Source: Marasmius tenuissimus
Lineage: Eukaryota; Basidiomycota; Agaricomycetes; Agaricales; Marasmiaceae
Direction: 5' to 3'
NCBI GenBank assembly: GCA_029532415.1
Contig: JAQOTA010000020.1
Span: 744,001 to 808,000, forward strand
Length of the DNA: 64,000 nt
Numbering within the stretch: position 1 is the first letter of the stretch; the number at the start of each line of letters is the position of its first letter. The position numbers and the translations under genes are program-made. Of this stretch, positions 46,245 to 57,994 are shown piece by piece. Under the pieces are notes generated by a model that was not told the origin of the DNA, made no database searches, and saw only the letters and a program-made list of their open reading frames with translations.

Positions 46245-47472
46245 GGATCCATTAAACCGCTACCCCGAATCGCATGTGGCCCTGCTGGGCATTTCAACGC
46301 GTCTCACCACCATAAGCACTTCCGCCGCTTGATTCCCCCATGCCCGTGCTCCCCCGACTCGGAAGGCGACCGCATCTGGCATAATTGGTCTTGGGATGGA
46401 CGGTCCAGTGACTCGGTGGAAGCTGACGTCTCTCCGGGGCCATCGGGATAGGAAGATAAAGTGTGGTAGCTACTCTGGGAGGACCTCTGGGAGGACCTCC
46501 GAGCCTCATTGTCGAACTTCTCGCTCGCGGTAGCTCTGTCATTCCCCGTCACAGCTTCCAAGCCTCGCTATCATCAGGATATGTCTCCGATATCGGCTTG
46601 TGACATTTGGGGTAGCCCCATGGATGTGCAGAAGCAAGGAAGAATGAGTGGTTTACACGGTTTACAGAGCTCAGAGGTGAAGAACCGATAGTACTAGAGG
46701 AAACGGTATGCTCATCCTTTCAAGTGTTCTCTTCCAACCGCTTAGCTGACCTTTTTCGTCGTAATCAATGGCTCAAAGGAATGAAACGCAACTCGCCATA
46801 GTCCTTGAGCATGTACCTCATCTCCTGTACGGACCGCTTGGTAACGGAGAACGATGTGTCGTTACCAAACGTTCCATCGGCTTGGATCTGAGGAAGTCCG
46901 AAGAGGTCGAGATGTTGATGGTACCATCGTTACCTCTTGTCTTGAGCCCTTCGCACAAGGCGGGCGGTTAGAGGTATCGCCCTACGCTTAGGCAGCCCGG
47001 GGGCTGAGTAGTTTCCGAATAGAATTCGTTGGCAACATCTTCGGTGCTCCTGGTTACATCGCGGCCTGGGGGCGTACTGGACGGGGCTTTAGTAACTTGT
47101 TCAGTATGCGTTGAACTGCTGCCCCCGTGTCCGATACTTGCGTTCAATAACATCGTACGGTACGATAGCGTGTCATTTGGTTCGCGAAATCCTCTCGAAC
47201 ATGTTTTTCCACGTATACTGACGTCCTCTATCCAGTTTACACAACACTTACTTGTTTTGTTGTACATACGAACGATGAATCATATACTGTCGACGACCAT
47301 TTACTCGCAACCGACATCAGTCATAGAATACCAGCGCCCGCAACTCGATGGATTCTCTGGGTGGTGTTCCCTCGGGTGTGGAGGGATCCTTGAATGCCGT
47401 ATGCGGCGTCAACGTTGCCACACTCCCATCCTGAACCGAGTCGTAGCTTCCAGGGAGGTCAAAATCGATGGT
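46245..47472. other. No gene recognised
   Basis: Includes a short duplicated word CTCTGGGAGGACC at 46470-46500 inside a minus-strand Ser-rich frame (46304-46561) that I cannot assign. Otherwise nothing seen. Confidence 0.35.
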
Positions 47473-48285
47473 TCACAATAACAGAGGAGCCTCATACCAT
47501 TTGATCAACACTGCTTCGTCTACTCCCATTCCTCTCAAGTACTTCCATTTATGCCCTTCATTCCACTTCACCCCATACGTCTCCCCTACGTACCCGGGGA
47601 AGATCAACTCGACAGCTACCAGATCCTCCTTCGTGTTGACGCTCCTGAAGTCACACAGTGCAAGGGGCATGTCGAGTGCTGGGTGGCCAATGGGTCGCCA
47701 CAAATTGATGATCTGGTACCGTTTCTTCAGCAATCGTTCTGCCTCTTCGGGAGATTCGATGTGTCGATGAACTCGAGTGATAGCAGCCTTGGGGGTCTGG
47801 TCAACATGGACGATAGATGCCGGTGCGCGCTTCTTGGGGTCTTCCGTCCCGGTTTCACCTTCGACGCGACGTCGAATAGCTAAATGGATCGAATTATAGA
47901 TCAGTTTAAAGGGGCAATTCGATAGTGAGAACTCACTATGGTCAACAATGAGGACCTTTGAAGCTCCTGTGACCCGCTTGAGCACTTCTACGCTCTCAGG
48001 GTAGTACTCCTTTTGGACTTCGGCGTCGTCCACGAAGCGCTTCACCTTCGTCGGTTCGTTCAGCAGGTACTGGAATCCGGTGCTATCCAGCGTATAGTCC
48101 TTCTCCCTTCCCCTCACATTCTCAACCTGCGTCTCCCTCTTGACGTTCTCATGGTTCGAACTTGGTACTCCTTCCGGTGGCTTGGTGAGGTACCGCCGAG
48201 GTCTACCACCGTCTGGCGGCGGCGTGAAGTAGAAGAGGTCGGCGGTAACGATGTCAGACGAAGATGTGTGGCCGTTGGTAGTCAT
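47473..48285 (-). CDS. CmcJ/AsaB-like non-heme oxidoreductase
   Basis: Member of the fungal family related to cephamycin 7-alpha-methoxylase subunit CmcJ, AsaB and similar hydroxylases/desaturases of secondary metabolism. Two exons (48285-47937 and 47879-47473) give 251 residues; the 57-nt intron has no in-frame stop but its splicing restores the conserved DHTIRRR. Landmarks: YFTPPPDGG near the N-terminus, ARGRE-like VRGREKDYTLDSTGFQ, IVHVDQTP (HxD of the presumed iron site), RYQIINLWRPIG, PLALCDFRSV, and GETYGVKWNEGHKWKYLRGM with a histidine that could be the third ligand. Substrate unknown. It stands alone between a membrane protein and the F-box region; the nearest oxidoreductase is the P450 5 kb away. 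Confidence 0.88.
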   Translation of the reverse strand: MTTNGHTSSSDIVTADLFYFTPPPDGGRPRRYLTKPPEGVPSSNHENVKRETQVENVRGREKDYTLDSTGFQYLLNEPTKVKRFVDDAEVQKEYYPESVEVLKRVTGASKVLIVDHSEFSLSNCPFKLIYNSIHLAIRRRVEGETGTEDPKKRAPASIVHVDQTPKAAITRVHRHIESPEEAERLLKKRYQIINLWRPIGHPALDMPLALCDFRSVNTKEDLVAVELIFPGYVGETYGVKWNEGHKWKYLRGMGVDEAVLIKWYEAPLLL

Positions 48286-49075
48286 AGTTGAGTGGTGGAG
48301 CGAAGAGGCGATCTGGGAAGCTTTTATAGCGGGTTTGGGATGTCTGGTTTATCAGCAGAGACATCGAAATGGATGGCGTCATTGGTCACCGGTCTTCGAG
48401 TCCCGCTATATTAGTCAATGTTTTTCTCAAGGTCCTCCGATGGCGCAAGGCTATTAGAATCTAACGAATGCTTCCGCTCACTAATATTCGCGGAATGAGT
48501 TGCGCAGAGTAGCTCGACAATGGAATAGAGGGATCCCCTTTGCCCTTTCGGAGGCTCGATTTCTCCACAGCTATCGATCTTCCTCCTGTTACTTCAGTCC
48601 GTTCTATTTCATGAGGAGTATTCCTTCATTGTGATCTTCTCATAACGCCCTTACAATCCAGTACGCTTCTCTGGAACTCTAACCCTCGTACGAAGATATT
48701 GTTCTGAATATTTGGTTCCTCGACCAACGGCCGTCCAGTATTGCGGTCAGTACACCCCGAACTGGAGGAGCAGGGGTCAAGAGTGCAAGACTGTCCTTCA
48801 CTCTTTCCGTTCCAACCTCCACGGCAACAACCCATCGACTCGCAATCTTGAGAAGGATTTCCTGAGTTCTTTTCAGCTTCTCGATAATCAGTTCAGCTCA
48901 TCTCATATTCTCAAAATCCACTAACCCATTTCACCTTTACATCTGTTCTATACTTACAAAAACATCTTGCAAGACCAACTTCTGTTGGTTTATCTTCTTC
49001 AAACTTATAAAAGAAGATAGTCCCTGGGCAACCTCATCGCTCGGACCGGCTTGTGAGCCTTGCCCTGAACGTACG
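48286..49075. other. Intergenic, nothing recognised
   Basis: Upstream region of the CmcJ-like gene; no gene supported. Confidence 0.35.
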
Positions 49076-49288
49076 TCACCGAATCTTCACCAAGAATAAG
49101 CTCAAACTTCCCAGCTCCCAGATAGTACGAACTTTTAGTCTATGCTGAAAGGGGTTCCTTAGGTCGAGAATATTTGGATAGATGATGATTTTTGGCTCAT
49201 TGAGGCGGCGTATCTTGTTGACGAGCTCGAGATCCTCATTTGAGAGGGTACCACAACTTTTCCACAATCTATGCTGAGGTTGGCTCAC
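49076..49288 (-). pseudogene. Decayed F-box/LRR C-terminal fragment
   Basis: A minus-strand segment reading GTLSNEDLELVNKIRRLNEP, IIIYPNILDL and LKVRTIWELG aligns with RTLLTEDIELVDKIRYLKWP, ITIFPYALDD and LEVRAIRELG encoded at 50533-50814 downstream of the F-box gene. No intact upstream domain accompanies it, so it is a remnant of a duplicated F-box/LRR gene. Confidence 0.5.
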
Positions 49289-50532
49289 GGGGCGGTAGCA
49301 CCGCGAAGCTGAAGGTTGTGGAAGGGTTAAGGGAACGGATTTGGAGGTGCTTTGATGCTCGGATACGTCGGATGGTGAGACCGAAGGTCACAATCAACGT
49401 TTTAGAGAAGCGAGTTGGAGAGCTTAGGGCGGAGGTGCGCTAGACTCGGACGAGACAACTGGGAAGGATACTATCGACGGTGTTGAATGACTCCAAGACG
49501 ACTCAAACGCCGATGATTGAGATAGGCTTGAGGCACTACACAGATCGTTCTCCTCAAGTTACTGACTCTAAAATCGGGGATTCCGCAAGATGAAATCCGA
49601 GATTCGGGTTATCCTGCAAATTTTGGTATTGGAGATCGAGGGGAGACTTGAATTGGCTAGTCTTCCAAGTCAGGCTCCATGGTTGCTTTTTTGTCAGTAA
49701 ATAGAGGGTGCAATCAGTCTGTATATTGGCGTTTTTTACAGACGATGAGCTTATATGCGAAGTGAGCCTTTGATGAACATGGACTCGCAGGGTTGGCAGA
49801 ACGATACGTACTTCGGCCTCTGGAGTCCCATCCTTGAAGCTCATGGAGATCGAGAAGTGCCTGGCAAGATGTTGAAGGGTGCCTTCTCCATCTTAAGACC
49901 CAGAGATCATGACATTGTTGAAATGGTCGACGAGATCCTGAGGAGATTCGAGTCGCTTCAAACTGTTAAACCATGTACGGAGAATTCTAAGTAAAGGAAA
50001 GGTCAAGAAACGACAACAGCCTTTCGACGATAGGGATATAATAGCCACAGCAACACCGACAACATTCTCTACATACTCCCTCCAAAGCTCGTAGCAAGAG
50101 GCCATCTTTACGCCTTGCCTCTCCGAGCAGCCTCCCGGACCGCGCTCAACAAAGTCTTGATGCGAGCGTTCCCCCGGACAGAAGACTCAAGGGTAGAGGA
50201 TGACCGTCGTGGGACCAAGTTCGTAAGAATGTGTTTCACTCTTTCGTAATCCATCCCCAAGATAACCGGGAATTCCCTATTCTTGATTCTTTAAAGGATA
50301 TACCGAGTTTGTCTCAACTTTGTGCTTCAATTTAGGAACAAAGAAAGGTTGTTTACCCTCTTTCTCAAGGGTGACTTAGCTCAGCCCGTCTCGTACGCTT
50401 TGGAGCCCACTCACCGACTTAACTTCCAGGTCTGTCACAACCGTCGATTTTGATCTACTTTCCAGATCTGCCAATAAATCGTTCAGGACTGATTCCTCCT
50501 CGGTTAGCTTTGAAAAAAGAATTAAAAGACTG
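49289..50532. other. No intact gene; probably decayed sequence
   Basis: Between two related LRR segments. Short frames on both strands show no recognisable domain; the region probably contains further decayed parts of the F-box/LRR duplicate. Confidence 0.3.
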
Positions 50533-50814
50533 TTATCGCTTGAACAGACAAGTTATGGCAAGCCTTACCTTAGTCGAATGCATTACAGGCCGCCAATCCG
50601 TACCCAAGACGAGCCAGATCAAAGCTTCTCCCAACTCCCGGATGGCGCGAACTTCTAACCTTAGCGGTTGAAAGCCGTTTTGTAAGGTATCGTCGAGAGC
50701 ATATGGGAAAATGGTGATTGATGGCCACTTGAGGTAGCGAATTTTGTCGACGAGCTCTATGTCCTCGGTCAAGAGGGTCCTGAGGCAGATATTTCGCAGG
50801 TTCACGACCTTCAA
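50533..50814 (-). pseudogene. Out-of-frame continuation of F-box/LRR C-terminus
   Basis: Begins at the stop codon of the preceding frame and reads KVVNLRNICLRTLLTEDIEL then KIRYLKWPSITIFPY, with a paralogous segment at 49076-49288. Length and position fit the missing C-terminal end of the F-box/LRR protein. Either one base has been gained or lost near 50812, or an undetected splice joins them. Confidence 0.5.
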
Positions 50815-52212
50815 TATTGATGTCCGAGGAGTCCCCTAATACCTCTAATTGGTGGAGTGAGTGCTATCCGTCCGTCCTCGTAGCCCATATCGACGTCGAG
50901 TCGCTCTGGCTCGGTCAAGAAGTGATTATTTCTGGCGAGGCGGTCGAATAGGTAGTTGGATAGTCCTCCAGCCAGGTCCAATCTCTTGACGAACCGAAAT
51001 GCAGGGTGTTGGAGAAGTTCTTGTACTTTTCCATCGACAGTCGAAATTCCTGTGACGCACACGGATGTGAGGCTACAGGACGATCTCTCGAACATGTTAA
51101 AGACTTGTATGAAATCGCCTATTTGATCCCGATGCATTTTATGGAGAGCCAGATGCTGGAGGTTGGGAACGTTCAAATGAGGACAGGGACCCCATTCCGA
51201 GAGAATCGAGCTCGGGCTTCGCATACGGAGCTCGAGGTTCTGCAAGGATATTAGCCTTATGTTGTGTACCCCTGAGTGAGTCGTCCCCTGGGCCCCGTCG
51301 ACAATGACAAGGGTGTGAAGTCTCCCACACTCTGATGCTGCTGAGCTGAAGGCATGTAGGTCAAGCGGGGCGTGTAGGTCAAGCGGGGCGTGTAGGTCAA
51401 GTGGGGCGTGTAGGTCAAGCGGGGCGTGGAGCACGAGGTGAACGATCTGACTCCAACAGAATACTGGATACGGGTTGGGGGGGACAGCGAGGTGGGTGAA
51501 AGGATCGAGTATAAGTTTGCGTAAAGAGCGGGCTTCTGATAACGCGAAGAGCAAGGGCCCCCAATTGGATCGAGAGAAATCGTGCAGTTCCACGCGTTCT
51601 AACTCATGACACTGTAATAGTGGCGGAAACGGGAGAATATCCCAAGCATCGGAGCTACGCGAAGAGAAGTGGAAGCATAGTGAACGCCAACGATGGCCTT
51701 CGGCGCGAATGATATCGAGAATAATTTGAAACTGAAGCTGTTGGGAGGGTCCAACGGGAGATAGATGTATAGTAACGTCGAGTGGTTGATTCTCTGTCAT
51801 CGAAAGAACCGATCGAAGCATGGAGGTACTGCCTTCAGCGCTACGTGTGGAGATGAGCGCAGTGTTAAAGTGGATTACTGTCCACAGCGGCACAGGGGTG
51901 GTTTTGGCGACTGCCCTCCAGAACCTGTCAAACAAATGAGGTTAGCACCGAGAAAGATTGGTTTCGCGTAGAGTGATGATAGAATACACCTGCAGACCCG
52001 CATGACAGACCAAGAGACGGATGTAGTATCGAAGGTTGCTCTATCCGTAGGTAGTATTTCGAATATTCGTCGTAGAACATCGAACGGAAGCCTAGATGAG
52101 CTGAGAGGCTTTCAAAAATTCAAGTGAGTGTTTCATGCAACCACAGTAATTAACACACCTGCTCCTCGCAAAGCTCAGGCTTCTGGGTCGATGATGTGTC
52201 CCCGAGATACAT
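50811..52212 (-). CDS. F-box-like/LRR protein
   Basis: Putative substrate receptor of an SCF ubiquitin ligase. Exons 52212-52157, 52091-51990 and 51924-50811 join in phase to 423 residues. The F-box-like segment reads LPFDVLRRIFEILPTDRATF, SVSWSVMRVCRFWRAVA, the form usual in agaricomycetes. The rest shows irregular leucine-rich repeats (LERVELHDFS, SLRKLILDPF, LQNLELRM, LQHLALHKM, VKRLDLAGG). An 18-nt minisatellite at about 51359-51430 inserts four to five copies of LDLHAP into the middle. At the stop (50811) homologous LRR-tail coding continues at once in another frame to 50533 (see findings), so the gene may be truncated by a frameshift. The first exon's donor (GTGTTA) is inferred from frame. 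Confidence 0.72.
51359..51430. repeat. 18-bp coding minisatellite
   Basis: About four copies of an 18-bp unit (GTGTAGGTCAAGCGGGGC with one-base variants) in frame within the F-box/LRR gene. Confidence 0.85.
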
Positions 52213-52953
52213 GTTGATGAAGGTTCGGAGAAGAACACGCTATACACGCTTCAGGCTTCCCTCAGTTCCCTGGCCCCCGGGGCCCGGGCTACGCTAACGA
52301 AACCGCCATGACTACATATAATGGGTTTGGAGGTCGCGCTCCGTGAACCTGTATTTGTTTTGTCCCGAGACTGAATTGCGCCCAAATGAGGTCTTGAGGC
52401 TCGCTTGGAGGATTCGGGCACGAAAGATAGGCTGGTGTTTGAACCATCTCTGGGCTAGATAGCCCGTGTAGAAATCGAGTGCTTCGATTGTGTTCCTGCT
52501 TACATACCCTAGTGGCCTAGCTATTTGGTGGGGGCAGGTATTTTCTTGGTTTTCCGCCCACATGATACCAGGATTCGTAGGCGAGCGCCCGTCATTGTTA
52601 TTAGATTGCCAACCTCCAGATGCATATGCAAAGCCCTGCAGCAAAAGTCACATCTCCGCAAATCATAAATCGTACAGGAGCAACTCTACTTAGTCGGCAG
52701 TGAACTTGAGCGGACGAATCACATATGGCGATTTAGCACAGGGAAAAGTATGATTTGAGGACAACCGTGCAACGATAGTGAGGTGATATTACAGCAACAA
52801 CTACAATAGCTTCTAACTACAAGATCTATTGCACCAGCGAATTTTAATTAGAGGAACAGTAAGTAAGATACCGGTTTCTAGGTCTGAACGAAAGGTGGGG
52901 TCGAATAACTGCCTTGCAGTGTCTACTCAAGCCGAAACCCGCGCGAAAGGTGC
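52213..52953. other. Intergenic, nothing recognised
   Basis: Spacer between the F-box/LRR start and the 3' end of the P450; a 110-codon minus frame at 52312-52644 has no motif. Confidence 0.35.
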
Positions 52954-54871
52954 TCAAGCTGTCTGCTCCTTGGCCAAGATCTCAGTGACCCTGGCGTCAC
53001 GGGGGATCATCTTGATGCGGAAGGGAACAGGGGAACGACCAGAGAGACCGTCGTACTCCTTCAAGTCGATGGGCTCTTCGGGGATAGATTGGAGGTTGAA
53101 CGCCCAGATGAGACGAGCGACGACCAGGAAAATTTCACGCTCGGCGACCCACATACCAGGGCAGATACGGCGACTGGGGCAAAAAGAGTCAGTAAAATCA
53201 AGGATACTTCGTCATAAAATAGACGTACCCAACACCAAACATCCAGTGGTCACGTTCGTATGGGTTGGCAAGGTTCGCAGACTCGGAGGCGAGAGTAGCG
53301 TCGTTGACGTATCGCTCGGGGTTGAACTTGAATGGCTCGGGGTGTCTGGCGGGGTCGTGGTGCATCGTGTAGGTGTTCAAAACAACGACGGTGTCCTTGG
53401 GGATGAATTGCCCACGGTAGGTGAAGTCGGCAGAGTTGACGTGAGGAGTTCCGAGCCAGAATGGGTTGTGGCAACGCTCGACTTCCTTAATAATGGCGTG
53501 GATGAAGGGGAGGTTCTTCTCGTCTTCGATGGTGGGGAGACGGTTGCGGCCAACGACTCGGTCGACTTCCTCCTGAGCCTTCTTCTGGAATTCGGGGTAC
53601 GACGGGATCAGGGCAGAGAACCATTGCATGATCGACGCGGTCTACAAGAATCTGTCAGATAGGAGACCAGGCTAAGCAAGAATGGACCACTGACCGTCTC
53701 GACACCACCAATCATGAAGGCGGAAATCATGATAGCCATATCGAGATGATCAAGCTCTTCCTCCTCCTTGATTTCGATGAGGTGCTTGACCAAGCAGTCG
53801 GGAACCTTCTCGCCGGCCTTCATCCGCTTCTCCATGTCGTTGATCATTCCACCGTAGGTCTCGACGAGGTCCTTGTTGAGCTGTTCGCCACGCTTGATCA
53901 TGTAGTTCCAGCTGCCGAGTTTCTGGAGGGCAGGGACGAAGTCAGTCAAGTTGGAGACGGGTCCAGTGCAGTTCATGAATTCTCGGGAAAGTTTGAGGGC
54001 CTTGGCAACCAAAGGATCGTCGATGTTCTCGGTACGAATGCCGAAGGCGACGGTCAACATGTTGTTGAGACTGCATCGTCCCGCGTGGGGTTCTTAGAAG
54101 ATCGGTGAGAACAACGTCATTACCGAAGAGAGGGCAAATACTTACGAGGGTTGATGGCGAGGGTACCGTTGCCACCGTGAGCGAGGAGATCCTTTACGAG
54201 AATGGTAGCCTCGTAATCGAGGACGTGGGTGTAGTTGTCAACGGCACGAGCAACAAGGGAAGTAGAAGCGATACGACGGTGCTTCCTCCACCTGTCATTG
54301 TAGGGCTGAAGAGAATTCTTTGAGCAAAGTGCTGGAAATGTCATGCAGTGTTGACCTACAGTAGCGGTGATACCACGTCCAACGAAGATCTTCTTCGACT
54401 TCAAGAACATCTCCTTCCTGGAAGAGAAAACGGCACCATTGGTGACCATGAGATCCTATCCATCCGATGTAAGCATTGTGAATTCCTATTTTGATGAACC
54501 CACGATTCACCTTGACAATTTGAGGGTCCGAGATCATAACGAAAAGCTGGTTTCCGAGCCAAACGGAGTACATGGGACCATAGCGCTTGGCCCAGTGATC
54601 CAAAGTAAGTTCAGGATAATGGGTAAGGAACGGGTGAGATCCTATGAATAACAGGAATACGTCAGCTTCTAGTATAACGAACCTCGAGCTCGAACGCACC
54701 AACGATGGGGAGACCAACGGGCCCGGGAGGGATACCGTTTCCAGCGGCATCCTGGAGTCTTCCGCCGAAGAGATACTCTTTCAAGGTTTTGAAGTAGACA
54801 AAGACCGACGCGAGGACTGAGGCCACGACGATGGTCTGGAGAGAACCGAAGATCTGGAAGATTTCGGACAT
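52954..54871 (-). CDS. Cytochrome P450 monooxygenase (CYP504-like)
   Basis: Begins with a membrane anchor (MSEIFQIFGSLQTIVVASVL) and the hinge GIPPGPVGLPIVGAF. Further landmarks in order: HWAKRYGPMYSVWLG, DRWRKHRR (C helix), CSLNNMLTVAFG, FMIGGVETTA (I helix, GGVET in place of AGxDT), KEVERCHNPFWLGTPH (ExxR), FKFNPERY and FGVGRRICPGMW (heme loop). It ends with SGRSPVPFRIKMIPRD and TEQ-type tail. Exon 1 is 54871-54683; about nine exons can be joined with matching phases, including the I-helix split at ET/T and the heme split inside GVG/R. Sequence resembles the fungal phenylacetate-hydroxylase type (CYP504); the subfamily call is tentative. Full length, no breaks seen. No obvious cluster partner apart from a CmcJ-like gene 5 kb away. 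Confidence 0.9.
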
Positions 54872-56850
54872 GTTGGCGAAGAACTGTAAGTAGGTTAAGA
54901 AAGTAGAAAGAAGAGAGAGATAGTCTAGATGAGGTGAGAAGGGGTGTGTGAGGCGTGAGTTCCTCTATGCCTTTCCTCGTTGAACGTCTTCGCTTTTGTA
55001 CTCCCAATATTGCCGTAAAGAATCGGCGGGTGGTGTTGCGGACAGAGGCCTGCGTACTGTTCATCATCATCTTGGAGGCGCCAAAACGTTGTTGATCAGC
55101 GTACAATGTACAGGTTTTGTTGACGGATCACTCCGATGTTCTGCCAACGACTACCAAATGTTGACTTGCGGTGATGGATAGGCTGGGTTTGGCGAACGTG
55201 ATATCCACTCCTTGGATTTAGCCTATGTAGAACGAAAACTTGGATCAACTCCGTTGAATTAAGTTCAATTCATTAGCAAAGATTTACCGCGTACAGTATT
55301 GGAGTTTTGCAGAGGATCACCGGTGCATTGCGTACACCGAGTATGTGTGATCCGTCGGAGGGCAGCTTTTGAGGAAGTTGGAGAAGATGACCGGACCCCT
55401 CGAGGCATGCCAGTCGTGTATTTGCGAGCTACACGTCGTCAAAATGCCGCTCTCCAGCGATACACGAAGGCAATTAAGCGTCAAACGACGTCTAGTGCTG
55501 ACTGAGTCACGATCCCGAGTCCCACATTCATCCATGTAATGGGGCTTCGTATTCTATGATTGTGTTGGCCGGGGACTGTCAACCTTCCCGCATCACCGCG
55601 GAAGAACTATCAGGATTGATCAATTCTCCTCCCTCAGATTGGTCGGTGACTCGGACTCGGGTCTTGAAATGGATATTGTAAGTCCAAATGGGTCCACTAG
55701 ATCTCATATCAGAGAGAAAACGCACACACATACCTTTGTGAATCGCCCCCATCCGCTAATTCATCCCTTCCAAGACACACCATCCTTCGAAGGTCACTGA
55801 GAGCACTCACATGTCGTGAGGTACATGAAACTTGGCGAGCAACATCGGACCCATCTACGCCGAGTCGTGCGAGAACAAGAGTAATCCAGCGTCTACAATT
55901 GGTGTTTCCTTTGGAAGTATCCCCGGTAGATAGACTATGTTGTCAACGAAGTACTCATATAGATTGACATGATGAGCTGCGATAGGTCATGACTACTTGC
56001 TTGCCGAACTCTGAAGATAATTAGGTGCCATGGTCAACGGGGTGAAATGAGCGAAGACAGGTACGCAAAAAACTCGCCTATATGGTCAAATACATCTTCC
56101 CGTGTTCTCGAATTCTCATGAATATAATTTGAGAGAAAATCACCTCCCCAATCGCGTTCCAGTCTGAGTCTGCCCCCAAATAGCCAACGCTGACTTTGAC
56201 ATCGTGGTCCGTGTTCAAAATGTGATGGCGTCAGGGAAGCTGTGCATCGGAAGGGACATGTATTGAGACGGTCCGCCGGCAACGGGCGGACCGTGTCCTC
56301 CCATCAGTCATTATCTTGTTTCAGGGCTTGAGCTTCAACTTCTTGACGTTGTTCCCCGTCAAGTTCAAGGTCTCATGCGGTAGCTCTGGCTCATCATACT
56401 TTATCAGGTCTTCACAGCTCGCACAGCAAGCTCAATATCTTCAAGTTAGCTTTGCGGGTCGACCTTGTAATTAGAGAGGATTGGAATCGCAATCCAAGGG
56501 CAGGACAAACGTCTGTTATTACACTTGATCGCGATGAAGGTTTTACATGGCACTTTTTTTGCTCTTCGTGAATCAGTCTTGATGCTTGATTACCAGAGCG
56601 GCTGAGCAACTTGTTTACAGATTTTAGAAATAGGGGACGATTTTGTGCATGTGGCACGTTCTACTAGTGGTGGCGAGCAAGGTAAGATGTACACTAAAAC
56701 TTGGTAGGGTGCCGCTGACTCAACTATTTTCTAGGTCCAAAACTGAGCCCCTCTTCCCCCGCCACCAATGTCAACATCGCTCGTCTGTGTAAGACTACTC
56801 AGTTCATTGAGCAGCTGATAGCCTTGGGGACACGAACAGGTATGACATTC
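54872..56850. other. No gene recognised
   Basis: Contains the P450 upstream region and about 1.8 kb without supported genes. Confidence 0.4.
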
Positions 56851-56855
56851 AGAGC

Positions 56856-56950
56856 TGGGGAATGGATCGAGGTGGCGCGTCCGAAGAGTAAAAATTCAGT
56901 GTTGAAACAATAGACCCAACGAGGAATGAGATACGGAAACGAAATTGAGG
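56856..56950 (+). repeat. Shared promoter repeat of secreted-protein family, copy 1
   Basis: GGGGAATGGATCGAGGTGGC, then GCGTCCGAAGA, and further on GAGGAATGAGATACGGAAACG. The same words in the same order lie upstream of the two other members (57811-57900 and 58871-58960), 180-210 bp before each start codon. Confidence 0.75.
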
Positions 56951-57037
56951 GCACCGTCCTATCACCTGATGATTGATCCCCGTGCGATTAGTATGGGTGA
57001 AGAGATCATTGACCCACTACTCATCAGCTTCTCAGAA

Positions 57038-57522
57038 ATGCGCCTCTCGAGCCTCTCCAAATTCTTTCCCACCCCCTTGCTCCGTCTCGTTGCGAGTTTG
57101 ATCCCAACCTTCTCATCGGTAAGTCGCGTCCATAGTCGCCGGATGCTAGCACTTTCTCGTTCCTTCTACATTCAGGAATTGGTAGTTGAGGCTCCATCCT
57201 CAAGACCCAGAGTTAACAGCTTGGGAACCCGTCAGACGGCTTTCGAAACACGTGCATCAAACGAATATTTGAAGCGCACACAAACCGATGTTGCGGCGAA
57301 GTTGTGGTGTACGCGGACGAGGTTGATCTGCTTCCGAGCAACTCACCATCAAAAGCAGCGTTGACAGCAGTCCTCGACCCTGCGAGAGTTACATGCGTTC
57401 GATATCGGAAAGGGGAACTCAAAGACTCAGCTGATGAGCGGAGAGCATGTACACTCTGTTTCAGCGCGTGGTATGATCACAATGGGCCAATGCAGGGTAT
57501 AGATGATGGTGATGATGACTAG
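57038..57522 (+). pseudogene. Small secreted Cys-rich protein, family member 1, frame-broken
   Basis: Exon 1 (57038-57118) gives a signal peptide (MRLSSLSKFFPTPLLRLVAS) and exon 2 starts at 57176 with LVVEAPSSRP, matching the FVAGAP/LVAGAP position of the other members. The conserved cysteine part (TCIKRI, RCC, VTC, CTLC and the end) continues to 57522 but in a different phase, with a stop upstream in that phase at about 57211, so a small indel lies between about 57200 and 57240. In the first phase the protein would end at 57364 without cysteines in the right places. Probably a pseudogene, unless an unseen splice repairs it. Confidence 0.55.
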
Positions 57523-57994
57523 TAGTTGTGTACACCTACAATCTGTCCAAGCAAGACTGTATACATATATCGGGGGAAGATACTAAATTCCTTGTTGAAG
57601 CCAATGTTCCCACGCCACTTTGCTCAGGTCTGTCAGTAGTCGATACTCAAGATCCTTAGTGCTATGTACCGGGGCACCGTTGAGAATGCTTTGTGGGCTA
57701 AACCCCTTTCTACTGCCACTTTTGACATTTTTGATCTATGCGAAACTAGCTAATCCTCAGAAGTAACGGACAACCCTGGTCACAATAATGATAGGTATCG
57801 CTTTCATACCCAGGGAATAGATCGAAGTGGCGCATCCGAATGACAGGCATTGAGGACGAAATCAGACGGGGGCGAGGAATGGAAACGATAATGAAAATCG
57901 AGGGCCGAGTGAGTTTCGGCCCCCACGATGGCCCGGGTATAAGTAGACATGAAATTCTCTTTAAGGACTATCCATTTCCTACCATTCCCAGGAA
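57523..57994. repeat. Duplicated 3' flank and promoter between family members 1 and 2
   Basis: Holds a segment with CACGCCACTTTG(C/T)TCA that recurs at about 59640 after member 3, and the second promoter repeat at 57811-57900 (GGGAATAGATCGAAGTGGCG, CATCCGAA, GGAATGGAAACG). A TATAAGTA lies at 57938, 57 bp before the next start. Confidence 0.6.

Noticed and set aside
52829..53662. 277-codon plus-strand open frame
   Set aside because: Antisense shadow of the P450 at 52954-54871, whose heme loop, ExxR and I helix are clear on the minus strand.
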